Numbered from the stretch's first letter, positions 16,868-26,500 are shown. The stretch: DNA of 64,000 bases from JAEKNW01 sp963678375 (GCA_963678375.2 OY782831.1:2170001-2234000); one strand, 5' to 3'. The notes: a model not told the origin generated them from the sequence alone. Translations and numbers: made by a program.

Positions 16868-18016
16868 CTATCTTTTCTTTCTTCTTAATAAAATAGGTAT
16901 AAAAACAGCGACTAAAATTAAGAGATAGATAAGCTTATTCATTCCTGATTTTTCACTTCTTCTGTTTTCAGAATTCAAACATATTCTCTCATAGAGAGCC
17001 GAGATATTAGTTACGTTTTCACCTAAATATTTAATTGGATAACATTTATTTAAATATGACTCAGGAATATAAATGAGCTTATTAGACTTAGTTTCTTCAT
17101 CAATAAAATCATTATAAGCAGTAAGGTTTGGACTTGCATATTCAACCCACTCTGCATTTCTGGCAGCAGTTTCTGGCTCCATTAAGAAGTTAAGAAATTT
17201 ATAGGCTAACTCTTTATTTTCAGCATTCTTAAGTAGAACAAAAGAATCAATCCAATAAGTTCCCCCTTCTTCCATCAATGCAAATTTGAGTTTATCAAAC
17301 TCTCTGATAACTTGTAATGCATCACCATTATAGGCTTGAGCAATCCAGACTTCTTCTTGAGGAATATCATTTTTATAGGCATCAGAATGGTATTGAGAGA
17401 TATTTCTATCCCATAAAATAAGTTTTTCTTCAGCTGCTTTTAAGGCTTGGGCGGAATAATCATTTGCAGAATACCCTGCTGTTATCAAGGCTGCTCCAAC
17501 TACCTCTCTAGCATCATCAAGCATCATTAACTTATTTTTGTAGCTTTCATCTTCAAAGAGTTTCCAGCTGGCCTCTTTGTTCTCATCTATTGCAACATAT
17601 TCTGGATTGTAGAGAATACCTGTTACACCCCAAAAGTAAGGCATAGCATAATCTTCTGCATTATCAAAATAATTTAATTTTTCAATAATTGCTGGATTTA
17701 AGTGCTGCCAGTTTGGTAATCTAGACTTATCTAATTTCTCCAGTAAATCCATCTCTAGCATAATTTGTACATGATCACCAGAAGGGCAAACTAAGTCATA
17801 AGACTTAGAAGAAGATGCTACTTTGGTTAACATACTTTCATTTGAATCAAAATAATCCTCTATGACTTGGCAATCATATTTAGCTTCAAATTCTGAAACA
17901 AGCTCAGGATCTATGTACTCAGTCCAGTTAAAAACGTAAAGTTTGGCTTGACTTGCATAAGCTAAGCTAAGCATTGAAAATAAAATAACAACAAGTATAA
18001 CAATTTTTTTATTCAT
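16868..18016 (-). CDS. potD: Spermidine/putrescine-binding protein PotD with C-terminal membrane anchor
   Basis: The ATG at 18016 is preferred over an upstream TTG because GGAG lies 6 nt before it. The signal peptide MNKKIVILVVILFSMLSLAYA leads to the binding protein beginning AKLYVFNWTEYIDPELV, typical of PotD/PotF. Residues TEYI and the WAEYA-type motif (here EWVEYASP) support polyamine binding. The last 30 residues form an added hydrophobic helix ending in RRKKR, which ordinary periplasmic PotD lacks, so this binding protein is probably tethered to the inner membrane by its C-terminus. It is the first gene of the pot operon. Confidence 0.93.
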   Translation of the reverse strand: MNKKIVILVVILFSMLSLAYASQAKLYVFNWTEYIDPELVSEFEAKYDCQVIEDYFDSNESMLTKVASSSKSYDLVCPSGDHVQIMLEMDLLEKLDKSRLPNWQHLNPAIIEKLNYFDNAEDYAMPYFWGVTGILYNPEYVAIDENKEASWKLFEDESYKNKLMMLDDAREVVGAALITAGYSANDYSAQALKAAEEKLILWDRNISQYHSDAYKNDIPQEEVWIAQAYNGDALQVIREFDKLKFALMEEGGTYWIDSFVLLKNAENKELAYKFLNFLMEPETAARNAEWVEYASPNLTAYNDFIDEETKSNKLIYIPESYLNKCYPIKYLGENVTNISALYERICLNSENRRSEKSGMNKLIYLLILVAVFIPILLRRKKR

Positions 18017-18602
18017 ATCTAGCTCCAATAATTTAGTTTAATCCAAATGGTGCACTCTTCTCTAAAGATCTATTGCATTATTTGGGTTTAATGACTTCTA
18101 AAAAATCTTATAGCCATATTGTGTCAATAATTATGATTATGCAAGTATATTTTTAGTCGCAATTTCATTTTAACTGGGCTGGTGATGTGTAGGGTAATTA
18201 AAGAAACTATTCTGGCAACTTTGTGAAAAGCATTATAAACAAGATTGGTTTACACGAATATCAATAAATTATCAAAGCATATATTTCAAGAATCTCATAA
18301 ATTACTTGTAAGTGTACTGACTGTTAATAAATCATCTATTGTATAAACTAAAAGAATAAAACTTAAACAAAATGCGTGTAAAAATTCTTTTCCCTTTATA
18401 GTAAACTCCACAGAATAATATAAAAGTAGGAAAAAGAAAGCTCAATGAGTATAAATATCGGTTATTAATAAGTGTTGACACTTTTTAAGTTTATCAGTCA
18501 TGATATAGTTTTCTTATGTGAGAAGAAATAATATTAAAATTCTTGACAACTTTTTTAAATTAATTATTTAATGTTTATAGATGTAATTAAAGGAGAAAAA
18601 TA
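18017..18602. other. Long AT-rich intergenic region
   Basis: No gene is supported between potD and the divergent secreted-protein region. It contains the 5' regions of both and a consensus-like promoter at its right end. A short phrase, GATGTGTAGGGT (18185-18196), recurs in the C-rich repeat near 20566. Nothing else stands out. Confidence 0.5.
18543..18570 (+). promoter_or_regulatory. Candidate promoter
   Basis: TTGACA (18543-18548), a 16-bp spacer and TATTTA (18565-18570) precede a strong ribosome site (AAAGGAG) and an ATG at 18603. Confidence 0.5.
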
Positions 18603-18812
18603 ATGAATAATTATAGAATAGAATTTGAACTTTATGATATTATTAATAGTCTATTTGCAAATTATACTCAATATTTTTCTCTTCTCTTCTCTTCTCAATT
18701 GTTTATAATAATCTTAACCATAAACTATTTCTTCTTTTGTGTCGTATTAAGTTCAGTACAAAGTGGGTTAAACGTAATCTCGTTGAACCCGATTATTTTT
18801 AAAAAACTGTAG
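18603..18812 (+). CDS. Possible small membrane protein or leader ORF (doubtful)
   Basis: The ORF is 69 codons with AAAGGAG 7 nt before its ATG and a promoter-like sequence upstream. The product has one or two hydrophobic stretches (about 24-50) and no recognised family. The 3' end of the ORF overlaps a terminator-like hairpin, which argues that the transcript may instead be a leader or small RNA. Treat as unproven. Confidence 0.3.
   Translation: MNNYRIEFELYDIINSLFANYTQYFSLLFSSQLFIIILTINYFFFCVVLSSVQSGLNVISLNPIIFKKL
18765..18800 (+). terminator. Terminator-like hairpin or attenuator
   Basis: GGGTTAAACG (18765-18774) and CGTTGAACCC (18781-18790) pair with one mismatch around a 6-nt loop. GATTATTTTT follows. 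It would end a roughly 200-nt transcript from the 18543 promoter. Confidence 0.5.
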
Positions 18813-18861
18813 ATTAGGAAATGAATCATTTTAATAAGTAAAACTAAACTAACATACAAAA

Positions 18862-18881
18862 CTGTTGAATAAATTCAACAG
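18862..18881 (+). promoter_or_regulatory. Hairpin in the 5' leader of the secreted protein gene
   Basis: CTGTTGAA and TTCAACAG are perfect arms around a TAAA loop. The hairpin ends a few bases before the GAGAGG ribosome site of the next gene, so it could affect translation or transcript stability. Confidence 0.4.
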
Positions 18882-18896
18882 ACATGAGAGGATTTA

Positions 18897-20527
18897 ATGA
18901 AAAAAAGATATATTATAATAACAATAGTGTTTTGTTAAGTTGTTCGCTTTTTGGGGTAGATTATTATTATGAAGTTAGTGATTATTCTCAATATCAATCT
19001 ATTACTTCAGCAGTTGCACATAGCCAGGGATTAGCTTTAGATAATCAAATATCTAATTTCTCTGAAAATCTTAATCTCAAGGGGAAAAACTATTTTGTTG
19101 ATATTGAAAACGAAGATTTTAACTTAGAATGGTCTTCAACGGCTATCGGTAACGGATATTCTGAAGTGTTCGATAGCTCTGAAACTGGCTATGATATGAA
19201 ACTACTTACCTACCAAGATAAAACTATTGATATTGGAGCAGTAGCTTTCGAGCAAGACAGGAAAGAATATAAGACTTTCTTAGCTTCAAACCCAACCCAA
19301 AACTGGACAGGTTTTCCAGCTATAGATACTTCTAATACAACACTCGATGTAAATGGCACTTCTTACTCACTTCCCAGTAATAATATGCACGTTGTCTTTA
19401 AGGATTTTGCACAATATGGATTAGGGTTGGCAGCGAAGTATCAAAAGGTGGTTTTAGGACAGTTACTAACTCCAACCTTTCAATATCCTGATCCAGTCGA
19501 TCCTGACCTTTTAGTTAGTCCTTATCAAGGTTATCGAGTCACAACAGCTTCAGATGCTAGTGGTTGGTTCTCAGGTCTTTTACAGGACCCGGATGTTAGT
19601 ATTCCTCTACCTGTTACATCAGGCGAGATTTGGTTAGGATTTCCTGTAACCTTTACAACTGATGCTTTAGTTGCCTTTGATGATATTCTAGGAAGTTTAC
19701 AGACAATAAAACATAAGGATTGGTCTCTCTATTGGAATGGTAGCTCATGGGTTGGTAGAACCGCTACTGGTAATACTAATTTGCAGTTAGGGGATTATGT
19801 TGAGATAAAATTTCGTCGCAATGTTATACCTCCCACATCTTTTACTTGGAATTATTATCCTTATAGTAACCCAAATTCTTTCCGTTACCAAGATGCAAAC
19901 TATGTTATTTATGAAGAGAAAAGTGATTATACTCCTTTCTTCATTGATATCGAGGAAAGTTCAAACATAGAAGAGATTGCCCTCTATGCAGATGAAGAAT
20001 GTATTGGTGGGGCTAAGACTCAAGGTGAAACAACTGTCATGGTAAAAGCCTTTATGGAAGATGTGCCTGATGATAGTGAAATATCAGTAGTAACTTTTAC
20101 AGGTGCTAAGTCTCCTAAGAAGGTTCAACAAGTTACAGAGTTCAATTTAAAATTAAAAGTTTGGGACAGTCAGGAAAGTATTTTTAAAGATAATAGAGAT
20201 AGCTATCATATCTCTCTTACAGATGATAATACTTCTGTGATAGAGACACGAAAAATAGTTACTACTAACTACCCAAATCCATTTAATCCTGAAACAACCA
20301 TAGAATTTAATAATCCTGTTCAGGGTCAAGTTTCTGTTAATATCTATAACTTGAAAGGACAGCTGGTTAAAAACCTATTCCAAGATAATTTAAGCCAAGG
20401 TGTTCATAAAGTTGTTTGGCAGGGAAGAGATAGCAATGATAAGCAAGTAGCAAGTGGCCTTTATTTCTACAAAATCTCTGCTGAGAATAACAAGTCTGTT
20501 ACTAAGAAAATAATTTTAATGAAATAA
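18897..20527 (+). CDS. Secreted surface protein with FlgD-like sorting domain; frameshift in signal peptide
   Basis: A ribosome site (GAGAGG) precedes ATG at 18897, which opens MKKRYIIITIVF then hits a stop. The rest of the protein is in another frame, beginning LLSCSLFGVDYYY. Adding one T to the T4 run at 18930-18933 joins both parts into a convincing signal peptide. An alternative unshifted start at 18884 gives an N-terminus without a hydrophobic core. The body (about 430 residues) is not recognised. The last 85 residues carry NYPNPFNPETTIEF and end KKIILMK, the cell-surface sorting domain also seen in the next gene. The cause could be a sequencing error, phase variation or decay; apart from this shift the frame is open to the end. 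Confidence 0.7.
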
Positions 20528-20557
20528 AAGCGGAAATACCCCCTTGTATCCCCCTCA
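20262..20557 (+). repeat. Near-identical 296-bp block, copy 1
   Basis: This block, covering the sorting domain and the first 30 bp after the stop, matches 22800-23095 without gaps and with about 8 differences. Most of them cluster in two spots. It points to recent duplication or gene conversion. Confidence 0.85.
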
Positions 20558-20636
20558 CGGAGAGGGATGTGTAGGGTGAAACTAGCTCTCTTAATATCCC
20601 CCTCTGCGAGGGGGACTAAGGGGGTGGAACAATAAA
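20528..20636. repeat. C/G-rich inverted repeat pair, copy 1
   Basis: A C-rich arm (about 20538-20567, ACCCCCTTGTATCCCCCTCA) is the imperfect reverse complement of a later arm (about 20598-20629, ending GACTAAGGGGGT). They are separated by about 30 bp. It is a REP-like element just after the stop codon, and its stem could also terminate transcription or protect the mRNA end. Confidence 0.65.
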
Positions 20637-20659
20637 ACGAAAAAACAAAGGACAGATAA

Positions 20660-23065
20660 ATGCACAAATTGCTCATACCCATATTAATGCTGATTACTTT
20701 TAACCTGCATGCTCTGTTAGAAGTCTCTTTAGATGGAACAAAACCTTATACTGAAATACAGACTGCTATAAATAATGCTGAAGCAAATGATACAATATTA
20801 GTTCATCCAGGGACTTATTACGAAAACCTGATTTTAAATAATACCAATAACATTTCCCTACTTTCCTTAGAAACAATAACTAATGATACAACTTACATAT
20901 CACAAACAATCATAGATGGTTCTCATAATCAAGGGTCAGTGATATTACTAAATGGTAGCGTTTATAATGCAACGGTTAGAGGTTTTACCATTACTGGCGG
21001 GAGTGGTGATTTATGGGATACCCAAACTTATGGAGGGGGTTTATTTATTAATATAGGAGAGTTGAACTTGATAAATTCTATTGTTGAATACAATGTTTCT
21101 GATAATGGAGGAGGGATAACCTTAAACTTTGGGGGTTCTCTAATCCTAAGTGGTACTATCATCCGCAACAATGTTTCCTATCGAGGAGGCGGAGGTCTAT
21201 TAATAGGTTCTTCTTCGACAGATCAACCAGAGCTAGAATTTGATCAGGTAAACAGGTCTTCCATCTATGATAACTATGCTCAGCAGGGGTCTGATATTCA
21301 CTGGATATTTTACTGGGCTGGTTCCTGCGAAGTTTATTTAGATAAATTTACTGTCGCAAATCCGAGTAGATATTATATTGATTACTGGGATATTAATAAC
21401 TATTTTTATGAAGATTTAGGCTATACACCCTTTGTAGTAGTCGATATCTTACAGGGGGTTCACCAAGAGATTGATGCAGATTTATATGTTTCGAATGATG
21501 GTGATGATAATAATAGTGGTTTAACTCCTGATCAAGCTATGAAGACTGTGCATAAAGCCTATAACTTAATTAAGAGTAATCCAGATAACCCTAAAACTAT
21601 CTATATGGCTCCAGGTGTCTATGATAACACAGTACTAAACTGGTCCAATGTCCCTATTGCCTTAAAAAGTAATGTTACTTTGGAAGGAGTATCACCTGAA
21701 GAAACAAAAATTATTATTGATAAATCAGTGAGTAGCTGGCCGGTAGGAGCAGTAAATTCAATTTCTTTATGGTTCGAAAATATAACTGTAAAGAATATGA
21801 CCTTGTCTAATTTATCAGGTATAGCATTAGCAGGATCAATTACCAAAAACTTTAGAGTAGAGAATGTTGTTGTTGAAAATTGCCATAGCGAATTTGGAGC
21901 TCCTGTCGATATATCAGGATCGCTATATTTCTCCTCCTACTACTTTAAAGATGTTATCATTAGGAATAATGTTTCAGATACGAGTGACTCTGCCGCAGGT
22001 CGGCTTTTCGCAAAAGATATTGAATTCGATAATGTAACTGTAGAAAATAATATTAACTTAGGAAGTAATCCTAGTGGTATTATAGGAATATTGGAAGTCA
22101 GAGTTGAAAATAAGCTTATTATAAAGAATTCAAAGTTTATCAACAACGAAAACTCCCTTGATCGAGAGTACGGGGCTAACTTCCGCTTTATGCATGCACC
22201 AAGTTATCAAGATAGTATTACAGTTGTTATAGATAATTCTCTCTTTGCTAATAATACAAATACAAACATAACTAGAAATAATCGTATTATTGGTAAAGAT
22301 GTTTTGATAAATAACTGCACTTTTGCTAATAATAGTGGAGGAGATTCTTATGCATTAACAGTAGCTACTGATCATACTGTAAGAATATACAATACGATTA
22401 TTGCTAATAATGAACAGCCTTATCCAATTCTTTATGGAGAAAGCTTAATAATAGATAATTGTTTATTTAGTAATACAAGTAACATAGCTACTAGCCCAAT
22501 TTCTAATGACCTTACCCTGGGTGAGAATAACATTTATGGAGCAGACCCTCTTTTTGCTGGAACTGACCCCTCAAATCCAACTTATTATATGTTAACAGGT
22601 GATGATGTCAATGGCTACTCTCCAGCCATTGATGCTGGTTCTAGGGATTTCACTTTTATGCCTGATTGGTATGAAACTCCTCGGGATGATCTTTATGGAA
22701 ATCCGCGAATTTATGGAAATAGGGTCGATATGGGATGCTATGAGTATCAAGGCTATACGGTAGATAATGATATCCAGACCATTGCTAGCATGCTAACAGC
22801 TACTAACTACCCAAATCCTTTCAATCCTGAAACAACCATAGAATTTAATAATCCTGTTCAGGGTCAAGTGAATATTAATATCTATAACTTGAAAGGACAG
22901 CTGGTTAAAAACCTATTCCAAGATAATTTAAGCCAAGGTGTTCATAAAGTTGTTTGGCAGGGAAGAGATAGCAATGATAAGCAAGTAGCAAGTGGTGTTT
23001 ATTTCTACAAAATCTCTGCTGAGAATAACAAGTCTGTTACTAAGAAAATAATTTTAATGAAATAA
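20660..23065 (+). CDS. Secreted right-handed beta-helix protein with FlgD-like sorting domain
   Basis: The 801-residue product has a signal peptide (MHKLLIPILMLITFNLHA) and AAGGA before the ATG. Repeated short strands rich in Asn, Ile and Val (for example NATVRGFTITGG, NLINSIVEYN, VRIYNTIIANN) form a parallel beta-helix typical of pectin-lyase-like surface proteins. A segment near residue 275 (LYVSNDGDDNNSGLTPDQA) matches the DUF1565-type start of such helices. The last 85 residues are the NYPNPFNPETTIEF sorting domain, almost identical to the preceding gene. It is probably an extracellular carbohydrate-binding, carbohydrate-cleaving or adhesive protein; no catalytic site can be assigned. Confidence 0.85.
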   Translation: MHKLLIPILMLITFNLHALLEVSLDGTKPYTEIQTAINNAEANDTILVHPGTYYENLILNNTNNISLLSLETITNDTTYISQTIIDGSHNQGSVILLNGSVYNATVRGFTITGGSGDLWDTQTYGGGLFINIGELNLINSIVEYNVSDNGGGITLNFGGSLILSGTIIRNNVSYRGGGGLLIGSSSTDQPELEFDQVNRSSIYDNYAQQGSDIHWIFYWAGSCEVYLDKFTVANPSRYYIDYWDINNYFYEDLGYTPFVVVDILQGVHQEIDADLYVSNDGDDNNSGLTPDQAMKTVHKAYNLIKSNPDNPKTIYMAPGVYDNTVLNWSNVPIALKSNVTLEGVSPEETKIIIDKSVSSWPVGAVNSISLWFENITVKNMTLSNLSGIALAGSITKNFRVENVVVENCHSEFGAPVDISGSLYFSSYYFKDVIIRNNVSDTSDSAAGRLFAKDIEFDNVTVENNINLGSNPSGIIGILEVRVENKLIIKNSKFINNENSLDREYGANFRFMHAPSYQDSITVVIDNSLFANNTNTNITRNNRIIGKDVLINNCTFANNSGGDSYALTVATDHTVRIYNTIIANNEQPYPILYGESLIIDNCLFSNTSNIATSPISNDLTLGENNIYGADPLFAGTDPSNPTYYMLTGDDVNGYSPAIDAGSRDFTFMPDWYETPRDDLYGNPRIYGNRVDMGCYEYQGYTVDNDIQTIASMLTATNYPNPFNPETTIEFNNPVQGQVNINIYNLKGQLVKNLFQDNLSQGVHKVVWQGRDSNDKQVASGVYFYKISAENNKSVTKKIILMK

Positions 23066-23095
23066 AAGCGGAAATACCCCCTTGTATCCCCCTCA
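22800..23095 (+). repeat. Near-identical 296-bp block, copy 2
   Basis: Partner of 20262-20557; see that entry. The constant offset of 2538 bp shows no insertions or deletions between the copies. Confidence 0.85.
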
Positions 23096-23190
23096 AGCAG
23101 GGAATGATGGGGATCATCACTATGAAAGACAAACTCTTAGTGTCCCTCTCTGAAAGGGGGACTAAAAAAGGGTTTGATTAATAAAACGAC
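23066..23190. repeat. C/G-rich inverted repeat pair, copy 2 (degraded)
   Basis: It begins with the same 30 bp as the element after the previous gene, then diverges. A right-hand arm with GTCCCTCTCTGAAAGGGGG (about 23141-23159) remains. It lies between two convergent genes. Confidence 0.55.
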
Positions 23191-23220
23191 AGAAGTTGTT
23201 GTTTTTTCTTTTTATTTTTA

Positions 23221-25134
23221 TTAATAAGAGAAAACTACACCACTATTAGCTAGAATCCAACTTCCCTTTTCACTTTCGACAGAGATTGCCTTCTTTGTTT
23301 TCTTTATTGAAGGATATTTTGTCTCCCCAGAAAAAAAGGTGACTGTATCAATTTCTTCTATAGAAGCTGGGTATTCAAATATAATTTTCAGTCCTTTTGT
23401 AGCTTCTGAGATAAAGATGCTTAGTTGGTGTGATTTTTTGGGATAAAGAGTTTTGGTCTTAATACTGTAAGAACATCTTTGTCCAATAAATCTAGAATAG
23501 CCTTTATTGCTGCAAGTAAACTCTAGTACATCTTTCTTGTTGCTAGCTGAAATTTCAGCACTTATACCATTCACGGTTACTTCACTAATAAGAAAGGATT
23601 CTGAAGTTAATTCAAGTTGAGAAGCAAGTAACCATCTATATTCCACTCTTGGGTTTTTGAAATAGCGATCTAATGTTTCTTCATTTGAGGTACAAGCAAT
23701 TAAGAAATTATCAGCATTAAGAATTTTTCTATATATTAATTCGGTTGTTACGAGATAAAAGTCTGGATGAAGTGAGGATTCCGAGAACTTAACTTTATGT
23801 TTAAAATCAGTTTTATATGAGATATTTTTGTCTGATTCTGAAATTAAATTATCAATAATTTCTGAGAATAAAACTTGTGATAACTCACTAGTTTTGATTC
23901 TAGAAGAAAGAGCATTTTGAATAATAGAAGATAGCTTATGGGCTGAGAAATCAGGGGAGTAGAACTCACGCCTTAAACGAGGTTCTCTTGCAATTTCAGT
24001 ATTTTTGTAATAGTAAAACCTTTTGGCTCTTTTACCTGTTTGAGTAGCTAACTCATAGGGAGAACCAGCATATAAAGAGGACAAATCTTCTATACTAAGC
24101 TTATCAATGCCAAAGAGTATTACTTCTTCTCCTAAGCTAGGATTATCAATATCAGTAATATCTATCATTATCATATCCATAGTAACTTTGCCTATGATAG
24201 GCATAAGTCGTTTTCTGACAAATACTTTACCCTTGTTCTTAAGCAAGTAGTTGTAACCATCTGCATAACCAATAGGGAGTACTGCATAGGTTATATCTTT
24301 TTTAGCTTGATAAGTTAAATTATAACCTATATACTCGTCTTTTTTAGCAAACTTAATCTGGCTTATCTTAGTTACAAACTTCATAACTGCTTTTAACGAA
24401 ACACGATTTTTCAAGAGAGGGTTAGGATAGATTCCAAAAGAAAGTATTCCTATTCTCACTAAATTCATTCTTGAAAAGTTATAATTAACAACAGCACAAG
24501 AATTTGAAGCATGTAGGTATCTTGGTTCAAAATCAATAATTTTACTAATTACTTTATCAAGAGTAGAACAGAATAATGAGTATTGCTTATTTGTAAAATC
24601 AGATATATTTTCACTTTCAGCGAAATGAGTGAATAAACCATCTATTTTTAGATTTGCTAACTTGGAAAGTTCTTGAATAAATTCTAAAGCTTGGTCAGCT
24701 CGAACTCCACTTCTGTTCATACCAGTATCAATATTTACATGTACTTTAACTTCTTTATTATTTTCTTGAGCTATCTGATTTAGTTTATTAGCAAAGAAGA
24801 TGTCATTAACCGTGGGAATCAAATCATTTTTGACTATATTTTCAATCTCTGACTCTAAAGAGGGTGAGAGAATTAAAACAGGAGTAGTTAAATCATGATA
24901 TCTGATTAATAGCGCTTCATCTACATTGGCAACACCTAACATTGAAGCACCATTTTCCACAGCTTTTTTGGCAATCTGATAGGCTCCATGCCCATAAGCG
25001 TCAGCTTTTACAATCTGTAGAAACTCTTGGTGAGGACTAAGAAACTTCTTGATTTCAGTTAAGTTATCTTCAAAGTTTGATAGATTTATCTCAATCCAGG
25101 ACCTTTCATCATTGATTTTTCTAGCATTACTCAT
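23221..25134 (-). CDS. alr: Alanine racemase with a C-terminal extra domain
   Basis: Residues 1-375 are a complete alanine racemase, which supplies D-alanine for peptidoglycan. The PLP lysine is K43 in VKADAYGHG, the phosphate/arginine motif is MNRSG (R141), and the catalytic tyrosine is probably Y271 in EYIGYNLTYQ. The standard domain ends near GKRAKRFYYYKN. A further 260 residues follow that are not part of the family (usual length about 370). The extension has several Cys residues and a beta-rich C-terminal half ending WILANSGVVFSY; it is not recognised. It is the last gene of the AI-2E/radA/phoH/alr operon, 10 bp after phoH. Confidence 0.93.
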   Translation of the reverse strand: MSNARKINDERSWIEINLSNFEDNLTEIKKFLSPHQEFLQIVKADAYGHGAYQIAKKAVENGASMLGVANVDEALLIRYHDLTTPVLILSPSLESEIENIVKNDLIPTVNDIFFANKLNQIAQENNKEVKVHVNIDTGMNRSGVRADQALEFIQELSKLANLKIDGLFTHFAESENISDFTNKQYSLFCSTLDKVISKIIDFEPRYLHASNSCAVVNYNFSRMNLVRIGILSFGIYPNPLLKNRVSLKAVMKFVTKISQIKFAKKDEYIGYNLTYQAKKDITYAVLPIGYADGYNYLLKNKGKVFVRKRLMPIIGKVTMDMIMIDITDIDNPSLGEEVILFGIDKLSIEDLSSLYAGSPYELATQTGKRAKRFYYYKNTEIAREPRLRREFYSPDFSAHKLSSIIQNALSSRIKTSELSQVLFSEIIDNLISESDKNISYKTDFKHKVKFSESSLHPDFYLVTTELIYRKILNADNFLIACTSNEETLDRYFKNPRVEYRWLLASQLELTSESFLISEVTVNGISAEISASNKKDVLEFTCSNKGYSRFIGQRCSYSIKTKTLYPKKSHQLSIFISEATKGLKIIFEYPASIEEIDTVTFFSGETKYPSIKKTKKAISVESEKGSWILANSGVVFSY

Positions 25135-25144
25135 CTAGCTTCCT

Positions 25145-26491
25145 TTAAAAATATGAAGCAGCTATCTCTGCTAATTTTGATCTCTCGCCCTTTCTCAGGG
25201 TGATATGGCCAACTAAATTTTCCTTTTTCATTTTTTCAACTGCTAAAGATAGTCCATTGGACTCCGAATCTAAGTAGGGAATATCAATTTGATGTGGATC
25301 ACCAGTTAGTACAATTTTGGTGTTTTCACCGGCTCTAGTGATAATAGTTTTCATCTCATGAGGAGTTAAGTTTTGAGCTTCGTCTATAACCATAAACTGG
25401 TTTGGTAAACTTCTACCTCTAATATAAGTAAGAGGTTCAAGTTCGATAAAATTAAAATCTAAATAATCATTAATGGAAGGGTGTTTTTTACCAAAGATTT
25501 TTCCATTATCATTTTTGTCATAGTCATTATGACCTTGAATTAGAATTTCCATATTATCATAGATAGGTTGCATCCAAGGTGTAAACTTATCATCTTTAGA
25601 ACCTGGCAAGAAACCTAAATCTTTTCCTAAGGGGGAAATAGGTCTGGAAACTACTAACCTATTATAGGTATCATCTTCAACAACTTGATTCAACCCAGCA
25701 GCTATGGCAATCAGGGTTTTTCCTGTTCCTGCAATACCCGAAAGCGAGACAAGTCTAATTGAACTATCCAAAAGCAAGTCCAGAGCCATAGCCTGCTCAT
25801 CATTTCTTGCTCTAATCCCAAATATTTCTTGGTTAGTATAGTTTTTCATAGGGTAAAATTTATTGTCTTTTTGATTAAATCTCAAGATAATTTTGCTTTT
25901 AGGATTATCTAGATTATCCACAAGTTTCAGAAAGTGATTAGGTGGTAGCTGTCCTAATTTATTATTATAATAACCTTTTTCAATAACTTTCTCTATTTGT
26001 CTTTTGGTCACTTTTAATTTTGTATAACCTGTATATATTTCTTCGAAATTTACTTTTTCTGGTTCATAATTTTCAGCTTTAATTCCTAAACAGTCTGCTT
26101 TAATTCTAACATTAGCATCTTTTGAAACTAGTGTAACAACTCTGTTAGGATACTTCTTCTTGAAATAGGAAGCAGTACCAATAATCCTGTTATCATTATT
26201 GTCTAGAAGCTTGACTCCATCTATATTCAAATCAGATGAAAGAATTGTGACTTGTACAATACCACCTTTCTCAGTTACAACTCCCTCTTTAAGTGACCCC
26301 AGAAGCCTTAATTTATCTAAAGACCTACCGATTAAACGAGCATTTCTACTTTTTTCATCAACCCCTTTTTTAAACTGATCTATCTCTTCAATGACAGTCA
26401 TAGGAATCACAACTCTGTTATCTGTAAAATTGAACATTGCACTTGGATCATGAATCAGGACATTAGTATCTAAAACAAATATTTTCTCCAC
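25145..26491 (-). CDS. PIN domain - PhoH family ATPase
   Basis: The 448-residue protein starts at GTG. An N-terminal PIN nuclease-type domain begins FVLDTNVLIHDP (D8 and other acidic residues), then a PhoH ATPase domain follows from about 230 with Walker A LSGIAGTGKT and Walker B FMVIDEAQN. This two-domain form (YlaK/PhoH2-type) is linked in other bacteria to RNA cleavage and unwinding. The gene lies 9 bp after radA and 10 bp before alr in one operon. Confidence 0.93.
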   Translation of the reverse strand: MEKIFVLDTNVLIHDPSAMFNFTDNRVVIPMTVIEEIDQFKKGVDEKSRNARLIGRSLDKLRLLGSLKEGVVTEKGGIVQVTILSSDLNIDGVKLLDNNDNRIIGTASYFKKKYPNRVVTLVSKDANVRIKADCLGIKAENYEPEKVNFEEIYTGYTKLKVTKRQIEKVIEKGYYNNKLGQLPPNHFLKLVDNLDNPKSKIILRFNQKDNKFYPMKNYTNQEIFGIRARNDEQAMALDLLLDSSIRLVSLSGIAGTGKTLIAIAAGLNQVVEDDTYNRLVVSRPISPLGKDLGFLPGSKDDKFTPWMQPIYDNMEILIQGHNDYDKNDNGKIFGKKHPSINDYLDFNFIELEPLTYIRGRSLPNQFMVIDEAQNLTPHEMKTIITRAGENTKIVLTGDPHQIDIPYLDSESNGLSLAVEKMKKENLVGHITLRKGERSKLAEIAASYF

Positions 26492-26500
26492 TCTTACCTC

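Noticed and set aside
18897..18940. Programmed ribosomal frameshift in the signal peptide
   Set aside because: There is no slippery heptamer or downstream pseudoknot at the T4 run; a one-base deletion or read error is simpler.
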